Source of the DNA: Gordoniibacillus chartarius
GTDB taxonomy: Bacteria > Bacillota > Bacilli > Paenibacillales > NBRC-103111
Direction of reading: 5' to 3'
DNA length: 35,280 nt
NCBI RefSeq assembly: GCF_042432825.1
Contig: NZ_JBHLWN010000079.1
Location: 1-35,280, forward strand
In this document: in pieces, positions 32,356 to 35,280 of the stretch
How the letters are laid out: each line of letters starts with the position of its first letter
Position numbering within the stretch: position 1 is the first letter of the stretch
Translations under genes and position numbers: made by a program
The notes under the pieces: model-generated
The model's input: the letters and a program-made list of their open reading frames with translations, nothing else
What the model was told of the DNA's origin: nothing
Database searches by the model: none

Positions 32356-33375
32356 TTACCTCGATACGGTGCCTGCGGCTTCCGTCAGCATGCTGTCGCT
32401 CAGGGTGAAAGCCCTTGGGCCATGGATCAGCTCGCGAATCGATGAACACCAAGCTTCGTTGTAAATTGTGCTGGCATACCGTTCGCCCCGGTCCGGGAAA
32501 ATCATGACGACCCGCTGCTGCCTGGAAAAGCTCCGCCCTGCAAAATAATGCCGTACCGCCGCATACACGGACCCTGACGATCCCCCGGCATACATGTAAT
32601 GCTCCTTCATGAGCCGATGGCAGTGATCGATCGTGGCGATCTCGTCGACGAACACGACATCGTCATACCGCGCCTGCTGCAAAATATCCGGCACCATGCT
32701 GGAGCCGATTCCGGGGATATGCCGCTTGCGCGGCGTTTCCCCGAAAATAACCGACCCTTGCATATCAACGGCAATGACTTTGGCGTCCGGAAACCTCTCT
32801 TTCACCTTCGCCGATACGCCGGCGATAGTTCCGCCCGAGCTGACCCCAAGAAACAAATAATCGATCGTTCCCATCTCGTCGCAAATTTCGGTGCCGAGCG
32901 AATTGTAGTACGCTTCGGCGTTGAGCGGATTGCCGTATTGATTGATCCAATAGCAATCCGGCAATTCGCGCAGCAGCCGCTGTACGACGGCGATTCGCGT
33001 AAGCAGGTAGCCTCCGCTCTGATCGGGCTCCGTCACTTTAATCATATTGTCGCTCAGCTTGCTTATGATCAGTTCGTTTTCCGGCGAAATGTTCGGGTCG
33101 ACCACACACCAAAATTTGAGACCCAAGCTCCTGCAATAATTCGATAAAGCTACGCCGAAATTGCCCGAAGACGATTCGATCATAATCGTGTCGCGGGTAA
33201 TCGTCCCGCTGCGGAGCAGCTTGTCGAGAATGTACGAAGCGCTGCGGTCTTTCACGCTGCCCGTCGGGTTGAAGCCTTCCATCTTGGCGTACAAATCGAT
33301 CTGCTCCAGCTCCGCATCGTTCATGCGAATCATGGGGGTTTGTCCTACCTTGTCCAGAATGGACGGATACGTCAT
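32356..33375 (-). CDS. sbnA: SbnA-like 2,3-diaminopropionate biosynthesis enzyme
   Basis: A 339-residue PLP enzyme of the cysteine synthase superfamily. The PLP lysine is in NPTGSVKDR (about 33-41), the substrate loop is ESSSGNFG and the phosphate-binding loop is GVSSGGTIAG. Segments such as CVVDPNISPENELI, GGYLLTRIA, CYWINQYGNPLNAEAY and PGIGSSMVP match SbnA rather than CysK as I know them. SbnA condenses O-phosphoserine with glutamate to N-(2-amino-2-carboxyethyl)-glutamate, which SbnB oxidises to 2,3-diaminopropionate. GAGGTGG precedes the ATG at 33375, 37 bases after the partial NRPS gene, so they are co-transcribed. No SbnB-like gene is in the window; it may lie beyond the right edge. 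The tail (FTLSDSMLTEA) is slightly longer than in SbnA. Confidence 0.85.
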   Translation of the reverse strand: MTYPSILDKVGQTPMIRMNDAELEQIDLYAKMEGFNPTGSVKDRSASYILDKLLRSGTITRDTIMIESSSGNFGVALSNYCRSLGLKFWCVVDPNISPENELIISKLSDNMIKVTEPDQSGGYLLTRIAVVQRLLRELPDCYWINQYGNPLNAEAYYNSLGTEICDEMGTIDYLFLGVSSGGTIAGVSAKVKERFPDAKVIAVDMQGSVIFGETPRKRHIPGIGSSMVPDILQQARYDDVVFVDEIATIDHCHRLMKEHYMYAGGSSGSVYAAVRHYFAGRSFSRQQRVVMIFPDRGERYASTIYNEAWCSSIRELIHGPRAFTLSDSMLTEAAGTVSR

Positions 33376-33412
33376 TCGCTCCACCTCGTTTTCGCAAAAT
33401 AGGTCAGGCTCA

Positions 33413-35280
33413 TCACCGGCTTTGGCCATGCAGCTGCAAATCGGATCCTGCCGGAAGAACAAGCTCAGCGAGCGGCATGTCCGGATTATGGACCGTCTGC
33501 TCCAGCAATTGCACGAATTGCCCGAGCATAAGCCGGATCTGTTGCTCCTGCCAAGCCTCAGCCATATAGTCGAAAATAATCTCGATACCCCGTTCCCCGC
33601 GGTCCACCGCTCCGGCCGCCAGCAGTGCAACCATCAGGCTGCTGCGTTCCGGATAAGGCGTCAGGGTAAGGCCAGCGCTGTGCAGCTGCTGCGCCGGTTC
33701 GTTTTGCAGCTGGAACGAGACGTCGAACGGCGGTCTGTGCAGATCCGGCCAGCCGTTCTGCCGCAGCTTCCGCTGTAGAAGCTCGAACGGATAGTCTTGA
33801 TGGTCGAACGCCTGCAGCACCGTTTCCTTCACCGCTTCCAGCAGGCTGTCCGAAGTGTCCGAATCACCGAAATGAACCCGAATCGCCAGCGCGTTGTCTA
33901 GAGGAGCGATCATCGGGACGGTATCGGGATGATTTCTGCCGCCGGCAGACGTGCCGATCACGATATCCGCTTGGCCGGACACCTTATGGAGCAGTGCTCC
34001 GAAGGCGGACAACAGCACCATATACAGGGTCGCCCCGCGCCGGACGGCCAGCTCTCGCAGCTCGCTGGACAGCTTGGGCTCCAGCAGCTCGGTCAGCTGC
34101 GCTCCTGCGCCGCCGCGCACAGGCTTATTCCCGGTGCGGTATGGCAGCTCGACGTAAGGCAGCGACCCAGCCAAGCGGTTCAGCCAATACGCTTCTTGCT
34201 CCAGCATGGCCCGCTGCTGCATGGCGGCTTGCCGCCATACGACGAAGTCTTTGTACTGAACCTGCAATGCCGGGAGCTGTTCGCCTTGATACAGCCTAAA
34301 CAGCTCGGCGATCAGGATGCCGGTCGACAATCCGTCGGCAATAGAGCGATGCAGATCCGTCAGCAGCACGTGGCGGTCGTCCGCAATGCGTACGATCCCG
34401 ACTCGAAGCAGGGGCCCTCGCTCCAGGTCGAACGGACGCACGAACCGGTCAATCACGCTTGGCAGCTCCTCTTCACGGGCGTTCTCGCTGGCAAGGTCGA
34501 ATTCGCCGGCTTCGTGCACCTGCTGCCAAGCATCTTCCCCGTCACTCAGCACGAACGATGTCCGCAGCGTTTCATGACGCCGGAGCAGCCCACTGAACGC
34601 CTCTTGCAGCTTGTCGGCATCGAGCGCGCCTTCGATCAGGATAGCGCGGGTTACATGACCGCCTCGTTTGTCGGCGGCATACGTATACCATTCGACGGCT
34701 TCGGCCTGCGCAGCGGAGAGCGGAATCCCGTCCCTCATTGCAGAACGCGGAATCGCCTCCCACTGCCGCATACCCGATTCCGCCGCAAGGTAATCCGCCA
34801 TCTGGCGTACGGTCGGATGCGTAAACACGATTCGCATCGGTACCTCCACCTGGAATTCGTGCTCCATTGCATGCAGCAGCTTAATCGCCAATAGCGAATG
34901 TCCACCAAGCTCAAAGAAATTGCCGTTCATACCGAAGGCCCCGCTACCGAGCACACGGCGCCACAGGTTGAGGAGCCGTGCCTCCAGCCCGCTCTGCGGA
35001 GGCTGCCAGCCCGCTGCCGTCCCGGTCTCCGCAGGCTGAGGCTTCGGCAGCGCTTTACGGTCGATCTTGCCGTTCGGCGTAACCGGCATTTGCTCCAGCC
35101 GCACGAAATGGGCCGGAATCATGTAGTGCGGCAAGCTTTCGCCGAGGAACGCCGCCAGCTCCGTTGGCGCCGGCGCTTCGGGTCCGGTGTAGTAGGCGCA
35201 CAGCGCTGCTTCTCCGGCCCCGTCCTCCGGCTCCAGCACGACGACGACCGCCTCCGTCACCTGCGGATGATTTGCCAGCT
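33413..35280 (-). CDS. NRPS, 3' part: A-T-C ending with a degenerate condensation domain
   Basis: The gene enters from the right edge (5' end outside the window); the last 622 codons are seen. It starts late in an A domain (LANHPQVTEAVV, then NGKIDRK carrying the usual catalytic lysine). A carrier domain follows (FFELGGHSLLA, about 35 residues past the lysine motif), then a complete-length condensation-type domain to the stop. In that domain the HHxxxDG active site reads HRSIADG, so the second, catalytic His is Arg, and the usual GLFVNT patch reads APLDNA. No A domain, TE or COM tail follows. The C domain is probably not a peptide-bond former; it may be a structural, docking or decayed leftover. 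The monomer chosen by the A domain is outside the window. Confidence 0.9.
   Translation of the reverse strand, partial: LANHPQVTEAVVVVLEPEDGAGEAALCAYYTGPEAPAPTELAAFLGESLPHYMIPAHFVRLEQMPVTPNGKIDRKALPKPQPAETGTAAGWQPPQSGLEARLLNLWRRVLGSGAFGMNGNFFELGGHSLLAIKLLHAMEHEFQVEVPMRIVFTHPTVRQMADYLAAESGMRQWEAIPRSAMRDGIPLSAAQAEAVEWYTYAADKRGGHVTRAILIEGALDADKLQEAFSGLLRRHETLRTSFVLSDGEDAWQQVHEAGEFDLASENAREEELPSVIDRFVRPFDLERGPLLRVGIVRIADDRHVLLTDLHRSIADGLSTGILIAELFRLYQGEQLPALQVQYKDFVVWRQAAMQQRAMLEQEAYWLNRLAGSLPYVELPYRTGNKPVRGGAGAQLTELLEPKLSSELRELAVRRGATLYMVLLSAFGALLHKVSGQADIVIGTSAGGRNHPDTVPMIAPLDNALAIRVHFGDSDTSDSLLEAVKETVLQAFDHQDYPFELLQRKLRQNGWPDLHRPPFDVSFQLQNEPAQQLHSAGLTLTPYPERSSLMVALLAAGAVDRGERGIEIIFDYMAEAWQEQQIRLMLGQFVQLLEQTVHNPDMPLAELVLPAGSDLQLHGQSR

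Overview
The window looks like a chromosomal piece of a moderately GC-rich Firmicute, most likely Paenibacillus or a close relative. The signs are AGGAGG-type ribosome binding sites, a bacillithiol-linked YtxJ protein, a YtrA-type GntR/ABC operon, an SLH-like secreted protein, and NRPS proteins with Bacillus-style COM (docking) ends. No tRNA, rRNA, CRISPR array, transposase or phage gene was seen. Nearly everything is on the minus strand.

Left third (1-9.1 kb), ordinary accessory chromosome: an M20 amidohydrolase (+), a GntR-ABC operon with a strong promoter and a clear palindromic operator, a small membrane protein, an EamA exporter, YtxJ, and a three-gene set (AadE-like nucleotidyltransferase, membrane protein, GNAT acetyltransferase). 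A 43-codon coding-like remnant without a start lies just upstream of the AadE-like gene.

Middle and right (9.1-35.3 kb), a non-ribosomal peptide locus. One minus-strand gene run of about 21 kb goes from 30424 to 9205 with gaps of at most about 70 bases: serine O-acetyltransferase, membrane-anchored PAF-acetylhydrolase-like enzyme, NRPS1 (C-A-T-C-A-T-E), NRPS2 (C-A-T-C-A-T-TE), FtsE-like ATPase, FtsX-like permease, a secreted coiled-coil protein of PcsB/CwlO coiled-coil type, an SLH-like membrane-anchored His-rich protein, and a PksB-type metallo-beta-lactamase-fold hydrolase, then a hairpin terminator. Diverging from it are a small membrane protein and an MFS exporter (+). Beyond them, on the minus strand again, are an SbnA-like 2,3-diaminopropionate (Dap) precursor synthase and the 3' part of a third NRPS gene that runs off the right edge and ends in a degenerate condensation domain.

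How it may work together (inference): SbnA, possibly fed by the serine acetyltransferase, starts Dap synthesis. The first A domains of NRPS1 and NRPS2 are near-identical copies with a Cys-type pocket in which Asn278 is replaced by Asp, which would suit Dap. The other two pockets read as Ile/Val-like (followed by epimerization) and Arg-like. This suggests a small cationic peptide with the core Dap, D-Ile/Val, Dap, Arg, possibly N-acylated or extended by the upstream NRPS. The most unusual part is the complete FtsEX-like complex with its own coiled-coil periplasm/wall-side partner, translationally coupled to the thioesterase-ending NRPS. It could be a self-protection, cell-wall-control or export device dedicated to the peptide.
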